This document shows positions 22,613-35,819 of a stretch of 63,143 bases of DNA, piece by piece (position 1 is the stretch's first letter; each line of letters begins with the position of its first letter). The notes beneath the pieces were generated by a model that worked only from the letters and a program-made list of their open reading frames with translations, did not search any database and was not told the origin of the DNA. The position numbers and the translations under genes were made by a program. Location of the stretch: NCBI GenBank assembly GCA_023334545.1, contig JAADVB010000093.1, positions 1 through 63,143 of the forward strand, in the 5' to 3' direction. This DNA comes from Salisapilia sapeloensis. Lineage: Eukaryota; Oomycota; Peronosporomycetes; Peronosporales; Salisapiliaceae.

Positions 22613-25600
22613 ATGTCGGGATCCCACCTATCCAAGGAGTTCTTTGAGCTGGTCAAGAGCATCGGCGAGAGCAAGAGCAAGCAGGAGGAAGACAGGATCA
22701 TACAGCATGAAGTCGCGACGCTCAAGCGGAAGCTGCAGGATCCGTCAGGAGGAGGCACGGGGGCCTCGGAGAAGAAGAAGAAGAAGGAGTTTTTGATCCG
22801 ACTGCTCTACGTCGAGATGCTCGGCCACGATGCGTCCTTCGGCTACATTAAGGCCGTCGAGATGACTGCGTCGACCAACCTCGTGCAGAAGCATGTGGGG
22901 TACTTGGCCTGCAGCCTGATGCTGTCTCCGACGCACGAGTTCCGGTTCATGATCATCAACCAGCTCCAGCGAGACCTCCAGTCGTCCAACCACTTGGAGG
23001 TGTGTGCAGCCTTGACGGCCGTGTGCAAGCTCATGACGGTCGAGATGATCCCTGCCGTCCAGCCGATGATCCTCGACCTCCTTCGGCACGACGCCGAGCT
23101 CGTGCGGAAGAAGGCTGTCATGGCGCTCCACAGGTTCCACCAGCTCCAACCGGAAGCCATGAGCGACGTCGACCAGGCGCTGCGGAGAGCTCTGTGCGAC
23201 CGCGACCCGAGCGTCATGGGCGCCTCCCTCTGCCTCCTCCACGACATTTGCGTCCAGACTCCAGGCGCCTACAAGGACCTCGTGCCGTCCTTTGTGAGCA
23301 TCCTCAAGCAGATCACGGAGCATCGGCTCCCGAGAGAGTTCGACTACCACCGCATCCCTGCACCATGGATCCAGATCCGACTGCTCAAGCTCCTGGCTCT
23401 CCTCGGCCAAGCAGACCAGCAGACGAGCGAAGGCATGTACGAGGTGCTGCACGACGTCATGCGCAGAGCGGACACGGGCATCAACGTCGGGTACGCCATC
23501 ATCTACGAGTGCGTTCAGACAGTCACGAGCATCTACCCGAACTCGACCTTGCTCGACGCTGCCGCCGCCAGTATCTCTCGCTTCATCAGCAGCGAGAACC
23601 ACAACCTTAAGTACCTCGGCGTCACGGGCCTCGCTGCCATCGTCAAGGACCACCCGAGGTACGCCGCACAGCACCAAATGGCCGTCATCGACTGTCTCGA
23701 GGACCCGGACGAGACACTCAAGCGCAAGACGCTCGACCTCTTGTACCGGATGACCAACCCTGTGAATGTCGAGTTCATCTCGGACAAACTGACACAGTTC
23801 CTGCGAGAAGCCACAGACGTCTTCCTCCGACGGGACCTCGTGAGTCGCATCACGCAGTGCGCAGAGAGGTACGCGCCGTCGAACGCATGGTACATCCAGA
23901 CCATGACCAACGTCTTTGAGCTCGGAGGAGAGCTCGTCGAGCCAGAGGTGGCGCACAACCTCTTGCGGCTGATTGCAGAGGGCAGCGGAGAGGACGAAGA
24001 GCAGGACATGGAGCTACGGAGGGACGCCGTCGACACATACCTCGATCTCCTGGAGCAGCCCAAGCTCCCAGACCTTCTCGTTCGCACCATGGCCTGGGTC
24101 CTCGGCGAGTACGGCTATCTCTCGGATGTGATGCCGCAGGAAGAGCTGTGCGAACGCATGTGTGAGCTCGTGGACCGGCCCTTCGACGACGAGGATATGA
24201 CGAGAGGCTACGTCCTGTCGGCCGTCACCAAGATCACGGCGCAGATGGGCCACTCGATCGACGCCGCCGACGCCCTCATGCACAAGTACAAGCTCAGTCG
24301 GAGCTCGGACCTCCAGCAGCGCTGCTTCGAGTACCTCGCCATGACGAGGAACCCGCAGGTCATGACAGAGGTGTACCCGGAGGACGCCAGCTGCGAGGAC
24401 ATTGAGATCGACCCGAACATGCCTTTCCTCTCGGCCTTTGTCGAGCAAGCGCTAGCCAACGGCGCGCCGGCCTACGACCCGCCGGAGGACTCGGACGAAG
24501 ACGAGGACTTTGCGTCCAGGTCCAAGGGCGCGCAGGATGGACTCAACTTTGAGGCGTACCAGAAGCCAGAGATGCCGTATGCCATGAAGCCTCCTCCGCA
24601 GCAGCCAGACCCGACGGCCAACCGCTGGGGACAGCACCAGCTCCAGTCGACCCAGTCCCAGCCGCCGCAAGACCAGGCCGCTGGGTTCGGAGCGCCGAGG
24701 AACCCTCGAGGCAACGTCTGGGGACCCTCTGGACTGTCCAACCCGAACGAGAGTGCAGACCAGTACCCCCCTGCGTCCCAGCCTCCTCCGATGGACGTCC
24801 AACCTCCGGTCCAGCCGCAGAACATGTACGCCCAGCCACCTCCTGCCAACACGTACGGATACAGCGGCGGCTACGTCGACGAAGACGTGTCGGAAGACCT
24901 ATCCGAGCATGAAGAGGTCGACCAGCCGGTGGACGAGCGACAGGTCATGGCCTCGGCGCTCTTTGGAGGCATCTCTGGCGGCCCCGCACCTGCGACGACG
25001 GCTGCACCGAGACGTAGTCCTGGTGGAAGACCGCCTCGACGCACTAGTGGGACTGCTCGTCAGCCGGTAAGACGGCAGAGCGGTCGTCAGGAGCTCAGCC
25101 ACAGTCAGTCGTCCAACCCGTCTGCTCCTCCTCAGCAGCCGCAGCCCAATCTGGACATCGACCTCCTCGACATGACCTTCGACTCGGCACCTCCGCAGCA
25201 GCCCCCGACACAAGCGCCGTCTCAGTCCTCCGATCCATTCGGCATGACTTCGAGCAACCCTCCGGTGCAGACAGCCTACTCGCCTGTCAGCTCCGAGCCG
25301 TCAGTCTCGTCATCCCAGCCATCCCAAGCCATGCCCAGTCAGGATCCGTTCAACATGGCAGGACTCGCATCCAGCATCAACGGTACCTCTTCTCTCGCTC
25401 TTGATCTCTACTAGCCTCTAACTCTTTTGATGTGACAGACCCTCCGCAGTCGGGAGACCCGTTCAACATGACTGGCACGTCGTCCGGCATGCCCTCCATG
25501 TCCACCGGCATGCCTGGGGAAATGACGTCATCCATGCATAGTGCCAACCTCGGCATCAGCATGGGCAGTGGCAGCGGAGAGTTCGAGTACCAGGGACGAA

Positions 25601-25982
25601 CGCTCGAGCCATGGCAGATCACCACGCAGGACTTTGGCGGACGCTGGGGCGCTTGTCCGTGCGAGCGCAAGATCAAGGTCACTTTCAGCACCGTCCACAC
25701 GCTCGACGAATTTGCCACTCGAGCCAGACAGTTCAACGTCCACCTCGTGGAAGCCATTCCAGCCAGTACGTAGCTTTATTCTTGTAGCTTACTAGAGATG
25801 CTAACGATCGAGTCATGATAGCCAACGAAGCCATTGCTGCTGGACGCCTGGCCAACTCGGAACACGTCGTCCTGATCCACGTCAAGGTGCGCAACGGAGG
25901 CTTCTTAGACCTGACTGTCCGTACGGCCGACATGGGGCTCACGGAGCAACTGCTGGAATCCTTTTCCCAACGACTGCACTAA
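22613..25982 (+). CDS. AP4E1: AP-4 adaptor complex epsilon subunit
   Basis: Three exons (22613-25382, 25439-25765, 25822-25982) encode about 1085 aa. ATG 22613 begins MSGSHLSKEFFELVKSIGES, matching epsilon-adaptin (KSIGESKSKQEEDRI is diagnostic). The adaptin trunk runs to about residue 600 (VRLLYVEMLGHDASFGYI-like, RKKAVMALHRFHQLQP, GYAIIYECVQTV). Next is an acidic, Pro/Gln-rich hinge (about 620-960) with repeated DPFGM/DPFNM motifs, then an appendage domain ending ADMGLTEQLLESFSQRLH. AP-4 sorts cargo at the trans-Golgi network, including ATG9 in animals. The first intron splits two DPFNM motifs. A long antisense open frame (22745-23956) is a codon-bias shadow. Confidence 0.93.
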
Positions 25983-26074
25983 CTCTGAAACAAAGTCACT
26001 TTACTTCATGACGTTCCAACTGCTTTCTACACTTTTGTTTGACATCTGGACAAGATCCTCTACGATTAACAAAG

Positions 26075-27202
26075 ATGAACGACAGTCAAGTGCCGTCGAG
26101 ACCACAGGAGCTCACGAACGGCACGCTCTACAGACTACTCCAGCCAAAGTATCCTCTGCAGGCCATCTCTCGAGTGGAATGGAAACCCATGGGTGCAGGA
26201 GTGCTCTCTGAAGTCGTCATTATCACCGCAGAAGGATCGACAAGAGAGAACGTCCCGTGGCGAGAAGAGTTCGTCGCCAAATTCCGACGACCAGAGTTCC
26301 CGTTTGAAGGCATGTTCAACGTCGAATCCACGCTTTACCTCTTGTTGGACCAGGATAGAGACTTGAACGACCGAATGCCCTTCGCATTGCCCCCAATTGT
26401 CTTCACGTCAGACAGACTCATCATTCTCGAGCGAGTCAAAGACGTCACGTCGACGCCAGCAGTCGAAGGATGCCCTGCTAGCAGCATACCACCAATCATC
26501 AAGAAATTGGCGCAAATGCATGCCCGATTCGCCGGCCTCGACTGCACCTCATTGGCGGCGAACGCTGGCATTGGAAGCGACTTGACTGGAGATACGAAAC
26601 GCGACAAATTCCCATCCACCTACAAGCCATTCCTTGATGACCTCGACCTGGAACAAGCAGATCGCTCTCGGATGAACAGTCTTTGTGAAGCTCTGAGCTC
26701 CAAGCCGGAGATCTTGAAACAGGTCCATGACGCTTTGCTCTCGAGTCCCTCCACGCTTATTCATGGCGATTTCCATATCGCTAATATGCTTTTCCCAAAT
26801 GAGGAAAACGACCGAACATGGCTTCTGGATTGGGCTGCCAGCGGACGTGGCAATCCCATGCGCGATGTCGCATTCTTTTTCATTGTGAGCACCACGACAG
26901 AGGACCGGCGTGCCCAGGAAAAGAACTATCTGAAGTTGTACATGTCAACAGTCAAGGACGAAGATGGATCGCTTGCATGCAGCGAGCAAGAATGGTGGTA
27001 CCAATACCGTCTTGCCGTCCTAAACCAGTTTGCTATTCTCGTCGTCTATGACCAGTTAAGCAAGCAACTGGCAAACAATGCGCCGACCGAAGAACTACGC
27101 ACTGCATTGCACCATCACTTTAAAGTCGTCAGCACCCGAGCGTGCCAATGCTTACTGGACCAGTTTCCGACCGTGGACTCTGTTCTGAGCTGGCTTAACT
27201 AG
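26075..27202 (+). CDS. APH/CHK-type kinase-like phosphotransferase
   Basis: Single exon, 375 aa from ATG 26075. The aminoglycoside-phosphotransferase-like/ecdysteroid-kinase-like fold is shown by the catalytic loop STLIHGDFHIANMLF (HGDxHxxN) and the metal-binding segment LLDWAASGRGNPMRDVAFF (DW...G). The N-terminal lobe carries EEFVAKFRRPEF, where Lys may be the ATP-binding residue, and IILERV as hinge. These kinases phosphorylate small molecules such as choline, steroids or sugars; substrate is unknown. It lies only 93 bp after AP4E1 on the same strand and is the last gene before the desert. Codon use is slightly more AT-rich than its neighbours. Confidence 0.82.
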   Translation: MNDSQVPSRPQELTNGTLYRLLQPKYPLQAISRVEWKPMGAGVLSEVVIITAEGSTRENVPWREEFVAKFRRPEFPFEGMFNVESTLYLLLDQDRDLNDRMPFALPPIVFTSDRLIILERVKDVTSTPAVEGCPASSIPPIIKKLAQMHARFAGLDCTSLAANAGIGSDLTGDTKRDKFPSTYKPFLDDLDLEQADRSRMNSLCEALSSKPEILKQVHDALLSSPSTLIHGDFHIANMLFPNEENDRTWLLDWAASGRGNPMRDVAFFFIVSTTTEDRRAQEKNYLKLYMSTVKDEDGSLACSEQEWWYQYRLAVLNQFAILVVYDQLSKQLANNAPTEELRTALHHHFKVVSTRACQCLLDQFPTVDSVLSWLN

Positions 27203-29399
27203 TGTCCATGAGAGCGGAATGCCTCGGGTGGCAATACATTGCACATGCGCTATCCTTTAAAACCCAATCAAAGACTTTGACCTATCCGACTATTTCGTTA
27301 TTCGCGTGCAGGATGAGTCGTTGAGAGGAAAGAATATGCTGTAACAAGCTATAGGTACATGGAACTTACCCTTCCGCTGCTCTGGAGGATAGACAAAGGA
27401 CTGACACAACATCCATTTGATGAATATCAAGCAAGGTAATGAACATGCCAAATGTAGTGTATCAAGGTACAACCATCGACACGAATGACGCATAGAAGTC
27501 ATAACGTCACAAACCGCATAATAATCAAACGACAGTATATGAATGCTCTCCAAGAGACATTGGCATCAATGTACATGAAATCGCGATAGCAACAGTTACA
27601 ATGCAGCTTGTAAACAGTACGATAAAGCTACATAAAGTTTTTTGCTTAAGCTCGCGTTATTCGTGATTCAGTTTTGTCTGTGAGTAAACACACTTCACCA
27701 AGAGCTGAGTACAAGCTTCTGAAATGAATTGCATCGTGAGCACTTTAAAAGCACTTTTATCTCTAATCGCACAAGGCAGAAATTTGATAAAATACACTAC
27801 GGATTGTTCACAAACCAGTCGGCGACTGACACGGAACGACATTAGATTAGTCGAGACATAATTGTGAACAAGAAATACAATAAGTATGTGCTTCTAGCGT
27901 AAAGCCGATACGTTGTGAAGGTAAAAGTGAGTTGGACTACTCTTAAGCATACTCAGCTTTGCGCAACGATTACGTCCAATATATCGTGTCGTGTGAAGGT
28001 TAAAATTCCAGGTCATCTCGTAGATGTGTCAAGGATACTGTCGAGTCATGATCCTGCGTCTAGGCAACTGATGCATTTATGTATTCCGGAATGGATGAAG
28101 ATTGTTTCAAACCCGAAGCATATTCATGTGGGCTTACGTGCTGGTGTTTCTTTTCAAGAGGATTATATTGCATACATAGGCATTCTTCCGCATAAGCGCA
28201 CGGTGTATTTTCGACGAAGAGTATAAAAGCTGATTTTGTCAAAATGCTTGACTGTCAAACATGACAATATAGATAAAGTTGCGTATGTCAGAGACTTCGA
28301 CTATAAACGAAGGATAGAACATATTAGTTTAAAAGACGGAAAGCATCGACACCGCTAGTAGGTGTAGTTCAGAACAAGTATTTCGGAGCAGATAATCAAA
28401 CGACAATGAGTGCCACGATCGAAACTTTAGCGTTTACAGTTATTGGCCTGGATCGAATGACCAGATGCGAGAGAAAAAGAAAACAAGCGACAAGAAGCCG
28501 AAAGCTTTACCAAGTTGCAGCGTACGTCTACTCCAAGGTAGACCTACAATGCGAAAAACTCCACAAAGACCTTGGCTTCATGCGTCTCTCTTCTCGTTCA
28601 AGATAGGCGCACACTGCATAATGTCTTTTAGCGACTTTCATCTATAGCCGCGCATACTATGCACGCAGGTGACAGCGCACTTACTTACACCAATTTCAAA
28701 AAGACATCTCCTCTGAAGTCGATATATGAAGTCGATCGGTGGACGTTGTGCCGAAAGGTCTTCGGTCAAGAACACACTACCTTTGAGTCCATGGCACCGT
28801 TGTCGTCCTCATCAGCCATTCGATTGAAGCATGGAGGCGCCGTTTTCAATCTTCAGGGCAGGCTTCATGTTCCGATCTATACACTTTCACAGTTCGCTTG
28901 TCCTACGACACTCGTCAATGGTATTGATACGAGACATTTGTTTCACACGAGCTGACATCAAAACACTAAAGTTAGACTTTCACTCGCCAAAAGAGGTAAC
29001 TATGTACACATACATAGTTCCCTCAACAAATGTAAACTTTCACATCAAGCTAGAAAATGGCTTTATAAACTAGACCGTGGGTCAACAACAGCAAAAGTAT
29101 TTGGCATAGAGAAGATATAACCGAGCGGAGCGACAATTTCCGCATAAAAGCTAAGTTAAGACACAGGTTAAACAGCAACCATACTCTTTATGACTCGCTC
29201 TTAGAAGGGACATAAATAGAGGATTTACAGTCTTACACATCAAAATATTTCGGTAAAGTGTCTTTGTTTCCATGATACGCATAAAGTTGTAAAACAAAGT
29301 ACGGCCAATACAACAACGAATCCCTGTTAGATTCTACAACGCAATCGTCGGTTCGAACTGCCTCCGACTCGAGTTAACGTTAAATAAATGCGTTCTCCT
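27203..29399. other. Gene-free left flank of AT-rich desert
   Basis: No open frame here looks real; the longest (about 100 codons around 27915-28226) lacks an ATG and any family pattern. Composition falls gradually from gene-like to AT-rich. A GTTCGAA motif at 29351 recalls a tRNA T-loop, but flanking stems do not pair. I see no terminal repeats, target-site duplications or transposase. Confidence 0.6.
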
Positions 29400-32250
29400 G
29401 AATGCTTAGTTTTTTAAATAAAACGTATACTTAGCATTAGGTATACAAATATGTCACAAATAAAGCTAAGTGTGATATAACAATAAATTGAGCAAATAGA
29501 AGACAATTCTTTTTCAGCAAAAAGATGGTATTGAATCGTTTATCGCTGTGTTAAAAAACTTAAAAATATGAAACAAATTCAACAATGCATTTCTACCTAT
29601 TATGACTTACTCCAAAAAAAAGTGACAAAAAAAATTTCAAGCTGAGAATAGTTTTAAGTACCTCTTCCCACGAAAAAAATGTAAACAAAGACGAACCACA
29701 TTTTTTCAAATAATTACAAATGCAAATCAATCGTTCAAATTTTAGTTTTTGTAAATAAATATTTATGGATATAAGTCTTATTATACTAACGACTTCGTAG
29801 AATTAAAGTGGTTTGTTTGATAGCGCATTTGCTAACCTTTTTAGTAGTATATACAGGTTATATAGCATCACAACTTAAACTTAAACTTAGGTTAAGTGAT
29901 AGCTTGCTAAGCAAACAAAAAATACCACAACATATCTTTATAAAATAGTTACTAGAATCAAAATAAAACTTAATTTTACACACAATTTACAAATTCAACC
30001 TCTGAAAAAAATAGTGCAAATTTCAAATATAACGTTTGCAGATGGTCAAATATGCCGTTAGTTTAACATAAATATAAACAGAAACAAATAAAAATTATAA
30101 TTAGTGATAGCAAAGACTTATTTATATTAACTAAAGCAATATCAAATAAAATTGTAAACATTTGTTTTCGTAACAATTAAATCAGTAGTACTTATTTGTT
30201 TTGCAAACCACTGTCGTCTGTATTAAAATAAATATGTACAATTTGGAATTTATAAATTGGTTTGTTTTAATAGAACAAAATCGCAGAGAAACGGGTTTTT
30301 TTGTAACAATTATCATAAAAAAACAATAGAGTATTAAACGTTATACAGCCACTGTAATATAAAACGTAAACTTCAATATAAAACATGTATCTCATAAATA
30401 AGATAAAAAATGTTAATTTAACACAGCAAAATTCAAAATTAATAGTTTTAATCCTTAAGCATATAACAACACAAAAATGCAATATACGCTATAAATACAC
30501 AGTTACGACAAACGGCAACATCAAGCAATAAATCACAATAAAATCTATCTAACACATAAAATATTTATTAATAAAACGACTTCATGAAGAGTGTTAAATA
30601 TGAAAGTTTTATCAAAATATTGAAGATAATCTATATATTTTATTATATCTTAAAAAGTGCATAGTTGAAAAATATAGACACAAATTATAAGATAATATAT
30701 AATAAAAATTAATATTCAATTCTTCCTGATTAATATATAATTGTGTTGTAAAATTATTGTTTTCATTTTTTAATATTTTGAAAAATTTAAAAATTGTGTA
30801 CTATGCTGTATGTGTTAAAATGCAGACTTTCATATTTCACAAACAATACAGACAGTTCAATTTCAACCTGTTGTATAAAATACTTTGTATTTCATCTTTG
30901 CATTTTGCACGTTTTATAGATGTATTTTAATTTACTTTTGCGTTTTTAAATATAAACAGTCATTTGTTAAGCAATATTGCTATCTATAAAGTCTTTTACA
31001 TATCATTTTGTTTTAAGGAAACTTAAAATGAGTAATAGCTTAATTGTATGCATTTCAACCATGTTGTATTGTACCATTTTTTTAGCGATGAAATTTCTAC
31101 TTTAACATGCAAATGGTATTAATGTACTGTATTAATATATAATTTAAAAGTCTTTTCAGAATATACTATATTTTGTAGAATTTACTATTTTAAAATAATA
31201 ATAAAAAGGTTACACTACCTGCAATTAAGATCACATGTTATTAGTTTGTATGTGTAGCAGTTTTTACAAAGTCAGCACACATTAAATAAAAATAGTTGTA
31301 TAATGTTGTGTATATGCTGTATCTATAAGATGGTCATACTTTTATTGTTATAAGTATAGAAGTCGATTGTGTTTTAATGACTGCTTATGCAAAATATAGG
31401 TCATGAATTATTTTACAAACTTTAAAGATTTTACTTTTATATTAAAAGACCATAGCCTACTATTCTTCTTATATTTTAATGTTTCTTATTCACAGATTTA
31501 AGAACACAAAACATTATAAAATTTTTAGCAAATGACTTTATAGATTTTAAAACATTTAAACATAAAAAAATATATTGTAGAAAAACTGTTAGCATACATT
31601 ATGCTTAGGAATTTAATGTAGCATATTTAAGGACTATTTTGGCTATGTTAGGTCTACTGTCATCTACATAAACGTAGAGTTTTACGATATACATCTCGTA
31701 TTATTTTTTTTTTGTTGAACACATTACAAAGCTTTGTGGTTGTAAATTACATAAATGGCGACTTCGAAACGTTTTACAAAAATATTTTATTTAAAAAAAA
31801 TAAGTCATTTTGTTCTTGAAAATTTGTTTACATACGCTTAAAATGTACGTGAGATAGTTTGCATTATCTTGATAAGTGCTGCTTTATATATGTTGAATTT
31901 TTTTATGTTATATAATACTTTAAGTTTCCTTGTAGCTACACAATGGTAACTGTGGTTTATTAAACTATTTTGTTAAATTGTAATAAATATTGACAGTACG
32001 ACATGACTAATTTTCAATGCGACATGACACTTTGCACTGTATTGGATATGTGTGTCATCTTACATATGCACACCGTATATCAACAACCTATAGTCAAGTG
32101 CATGTACAATTAAAATAAACACGTATTTATTCGATCTAGAATATTGCAAACTGTTTTTTAAAATTCTTTTACAAATTTGCAAATTGATGGTTTTATGATG
32201 CCATGAAGAATAAGTGTACATTTAAACTTATAGCAATAAGCTGGCAGCTA
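29400..32250. other. Deep AT-rich core, candidate centromere or origin
   Basis: Counting G+C by eye on three 60-base lines (30061, 30661, 31021) gives about 18, 12 and 27 percent, against roughly half in neighbouring genes. No frame exceeds about 71 codons. There are many A and T runs and TTTGTTTT/AAACAAA patches. A short heptamer run (AACTTAA-like, three copies near 29873-29893) is the only tandem pattern noticed. No long tandem array, terminal inverted repeat, rRNA or tRNA was seen. Compositional troughs of this size mark centromere cores in some small genomes. The sequence alone cannot tell a centromere from an origin, an insertion of foreign AT-rich DNA or decayed repeats. Confidence 0.6.
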
Positions 32251-35200
32251 TGTGTAGTATAAAAGTCTCTTTGATGACCACAAATCTGAGCAGCAGTATT
32301 AATGTTTGGCCGACCACGAATAGCAATTTCAAACCGCTTACAGCATATGTGGCCCTTCTTTGCAATACATCCTTCTCTTTGGCTAAGCATGCAAGATAGT
32401 TTTCATAATTTAAAATTAATCTTTGTATCCTTTAGATCTAAAATTAAAACTGCAGAACTACTCGACACATCAGTTACTGCAGTCGGGTATCACAATGAAG
32501 CTAAGGTAGTGTTTGTAGAAAATACAGTTTTGTGAAATGTGGTAGCTGGAAACCTCTATGCTCTCAAGACTGTATCGATACATTCAATTACTTGTTTATG
32601 CATGCATAGGAGTACAAAGTACTTCCGAGGTGTCTAGCTCAGACGAAAGAATTTTCAGCACTACGAAAGATGTCATGTACACATATGTGTAGAATCCTGG
32701 AGTGATCAACAGATGTGCTATACTTGCAGGTTTATATTCAAGAGAAAGTGTATTCAATCTGAGTACGACATTCTTTCATAGCGCTTTTGTCATACTAATT
32801 TGTCTACGTAGAACTTTATACGTTTCGGATATGCCTTTGTTATGAAGATTAAGGTCTTATAGAATCTCCGAATTCCTGAGAAGTTATGAAATACGCGAAT
32901 ATTACGCTCTGTTCAATTTCGCATCGCTTGCTCCGGTAATATACCATCTTAGTAGCAGCACAGGCTCTGAAGATTCTTAATGAACAATTATTGTACTTGC
33001 AGTCCTTGCTATATATATTATATTATTACCTCCAGCATTTACCGCATTATTTGCAGTGCGATATAGTTTGGGAAAACGATATTTACCATGGCTTATTTAT
33101 CTAGGATCCTAAAAAGGAAGTGCTATTGATCGCTGGGAGCTACTGAGGTGAACCAGACTGCAGCCAACGAACAGATGAAGGTTGAGCTTTGTACTTGACT
33201 GAACGAATCCAGGTATACACAATGGGCCGTATTGGTATAATAGCCGAAGTTAATCCGGAGGTAAGACCTGAATTTCAGCGAATTTAGTCCGTTTGCACTC
33301 TTACATATCAGTCTAGCATCTAGTCAACGAAGAAAGCGTTCTTGTTCCAAAGAATAAAGGTATTTTAAGATCGCATATCATCAGTAACGACTTCCTTAAG
33401 CGAAAGCAACCTAGATTTTTGCGTTTGAGATCTACTACAGCGGCCTAAATTTGCACTTGAGTCAGAGCTGGAATTGATCTTTCGTCCATGTATGTACTTG
33501 CTACAGAGCCTGCCGATGTTTGTAATTTTAACGGGTCAGGTTTGGTCTTAGCGATTGATGAACCTCATGCTACAAAATTAAATAGTGTACGTTGTCTATA
33601 TAATGGTAACAGCCAAGACAGTATGAAGACGGCTATAAGTCTCACAGATTTGCCCTCTGGACGATCCTAGAAGCGTTTATGAGTGATAGCGCTGCACCTA
33701 TACAACTTTTCCTAACCCATAACACTAAATACTTTGCGATTATTGCGGGTCTACCTGCGCCTTCACAGTACTATGGAGGTTTCAGCGTTGTCATAGTTCG
33801 ACTACGCGCGTCGACGCCAGAAGCTCAAATACGCTGAACAATGGGTCAATGTACGTTTATCGGTCAAATTACACATATATCGCAACTACATCGTGGCCTA
33901 TATCACCGGCTACGTGCTTGCACGACTAATGCCTCGGATCCATTTCACGTAGTATCTGACTCCCGTCAATTTGTCAGACACTACGCGTGCAGGCGGCCAC
34001 CGCTAAACGGCATAATAACATCTATTGGATGTATTTACAAATGGCTGATTCCCGAAACGTTGCCTCCTGGAGTAGGTTAGTAACAAGCTATGACAAACCT
34101 GCTAGGCGGTTGGCTGTTTCCTGCGACTAGCGCATGTCAATAATGACGTTAGAAGAGGTGAATTCCCAATTATACCAAAACATCATCGAGCGCGAATACA
34201 GTCTGTAAGATCCGAATACGAGCTGATGAAAATCCTGAAGACTGTACTCTTCAAAACTGTCTTGGATAGGGAAGTGAGGTTCATTGGAGTCGAATGTCAT
34301 ACGAGATCTAACTCTGTTTATGACGACCGACTCGGGCAATTCTGCGTTCGCTAGGAGTAGCCGATGCTTCTTTGCCACTTGCGATTGGTAACCCAACATA
34401 ACATTTTAATGTAACTTTCCCGACAAACGAGGAGTACAAAGACAAGCGATCGGTGGTACCAATGGACACGCCGCCTTACAATGTTGATAAATCTCGCCTC
34501 ACGTGTTCCATCCTCTGTCGTAATTCACGTTTCCATTGCCATGCTCGCTATAGCATGAGTTGTGTGGGAATTGCAACATATAAATGTCTTGCTTGGAGCG
34601 AAGCAGGCCTTTGTAGATGTATTCTTCGAAATAATCTACTTTTTTCGTCGGTTTCTAGTAGGCCAGTTCAAGAGGCATGATACCGATCACAACTCGCATG
34701 TACTCGTTTTCATATTGCATCCTTTGCCTCGTATGGTCGCCAACTGCCTTCTCAACGAGCACAACCTTAGTTCTTTCTGGTCCATCTCTGTCTTCATCTT
34801 GGGTGCAATCAGGAGGAAACGCTCTTCGAGAAGACTTCAAGCCACGCCTGGGTCTCGAAATGTGCACATTTGAAAAAGCGCGCGAACGACTCGGTGAGCT
34901 CTTCGCTATTATTTTGGAACAGACGTAGTACAGTGTTAGATGGAATAACTGAGCGACATCTGTGACTCACTGTACTCCGTCCCAATGAAATGACGAAGAG
35001 CTCAATAGCGCAAATAAATCGACTACAACTTCAACCTGAAGGGCTTCTGAAGATACGCACGACACGATTCCCGCCAAGGCATGACAGAGGTATGCGCGAT
35101 ACACGTGGATAGGTCTGGAGATATAAATAGCTACGTGAAAGTAGCACAAGCTATCAAAGACTCATGCTTAATGAAGTTCATGTACATATGTGATTCTACC

Positions 35201-35819
35201 CGCGTTCATTGAGCGGATAATCGGGTATTAGTCTAAGAATATGCAAAGAAACATAGATGAATTGTAACAGGAATTAATGCCTATCATCTTCGTCTAGATC
35301 GATCCATTGGATTAACCGTATACAAATCCTCTTGTGCCGTTTGTCCATACGATATTGTGTACCTACATTTGCGATCGCATCCCGTGGCATTGAGGCTTCA
35401 CTTGACCAAATCATTTTCATATCAACGGACGTAGCGATGCCATCGAAGTTTCTAGCGTCGTCGACCGACCCAAGTTTCCACCATCGAGCGCATTCTCTAT
35501 ACAGGCAGCTTGACTGTCGAGACAGTGTATCGTATCCCGCACCATCTATCCACTGACGAAGCCAAACCGCAACACGTACTCCTTTTGACGGTTGCCACCT
35601 GTGTCCGTGTGTATCATCTGCGTCTGCTCCAGTGCCTCCTTCCCGCCGCCTGTACCAGTCTCAAGTGGTCGCTGTACCATTACCCCGTAGCCATGATGGA
35701 CCTTTGCCCAATCCGAGTGCCAGAAAGTCACCTTTTCGACCAATCGCAGTCTGTACATCTCTACCATATTCAGCACGGCCGAAGTCAGTTGGTAAAAGGA
35801 CAAGAGCAGACTAGTCACG
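32251..35819. other. Gene-free right flank of AT-rich desert
   Basis: About 3.6 kb of intermediate, slowly rising G+C. Short open frames occur, for example 90 codons on the minus strand at 34127-34399 and 103 codons on the plus strand at 34562-34873, but none resembles a family I know and they overlap in several frames. This may be decayed transposon or gene sequence. The final few hundred bases are the promoter side of the LEA-like gene. Confidence 0.55.

Noticed and set aside
22745-23956. 403-codon antisense frame in AP4E1
   Set aside because: It is complementary to a strongly codon-biased adaptin gene; His/Asp/Val/Leu-rich shadow sequence.
29341-29370. tRNA T-loop-like GTTCGAA motif
   Set aside because: The flanking bases cannot form a T stem, and no acceptor or anticodon arms are present.
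29873-29896. Telomere-like repeat
   Set aside because: Three AACTTAA-type units do not match the TTTAGGG class and are far too short.
29400-32250. Nuclear copy of mitochondrial DNA
   Set aside because: Composition fits, but there are no mitochondrial ORFs, rRNA or tRNA remnants visible.
34127-34399. 90-codon frame considered as transposase remnant
   Set aside because: No catalytic motif, terminal repeats or second fragment could be identified.
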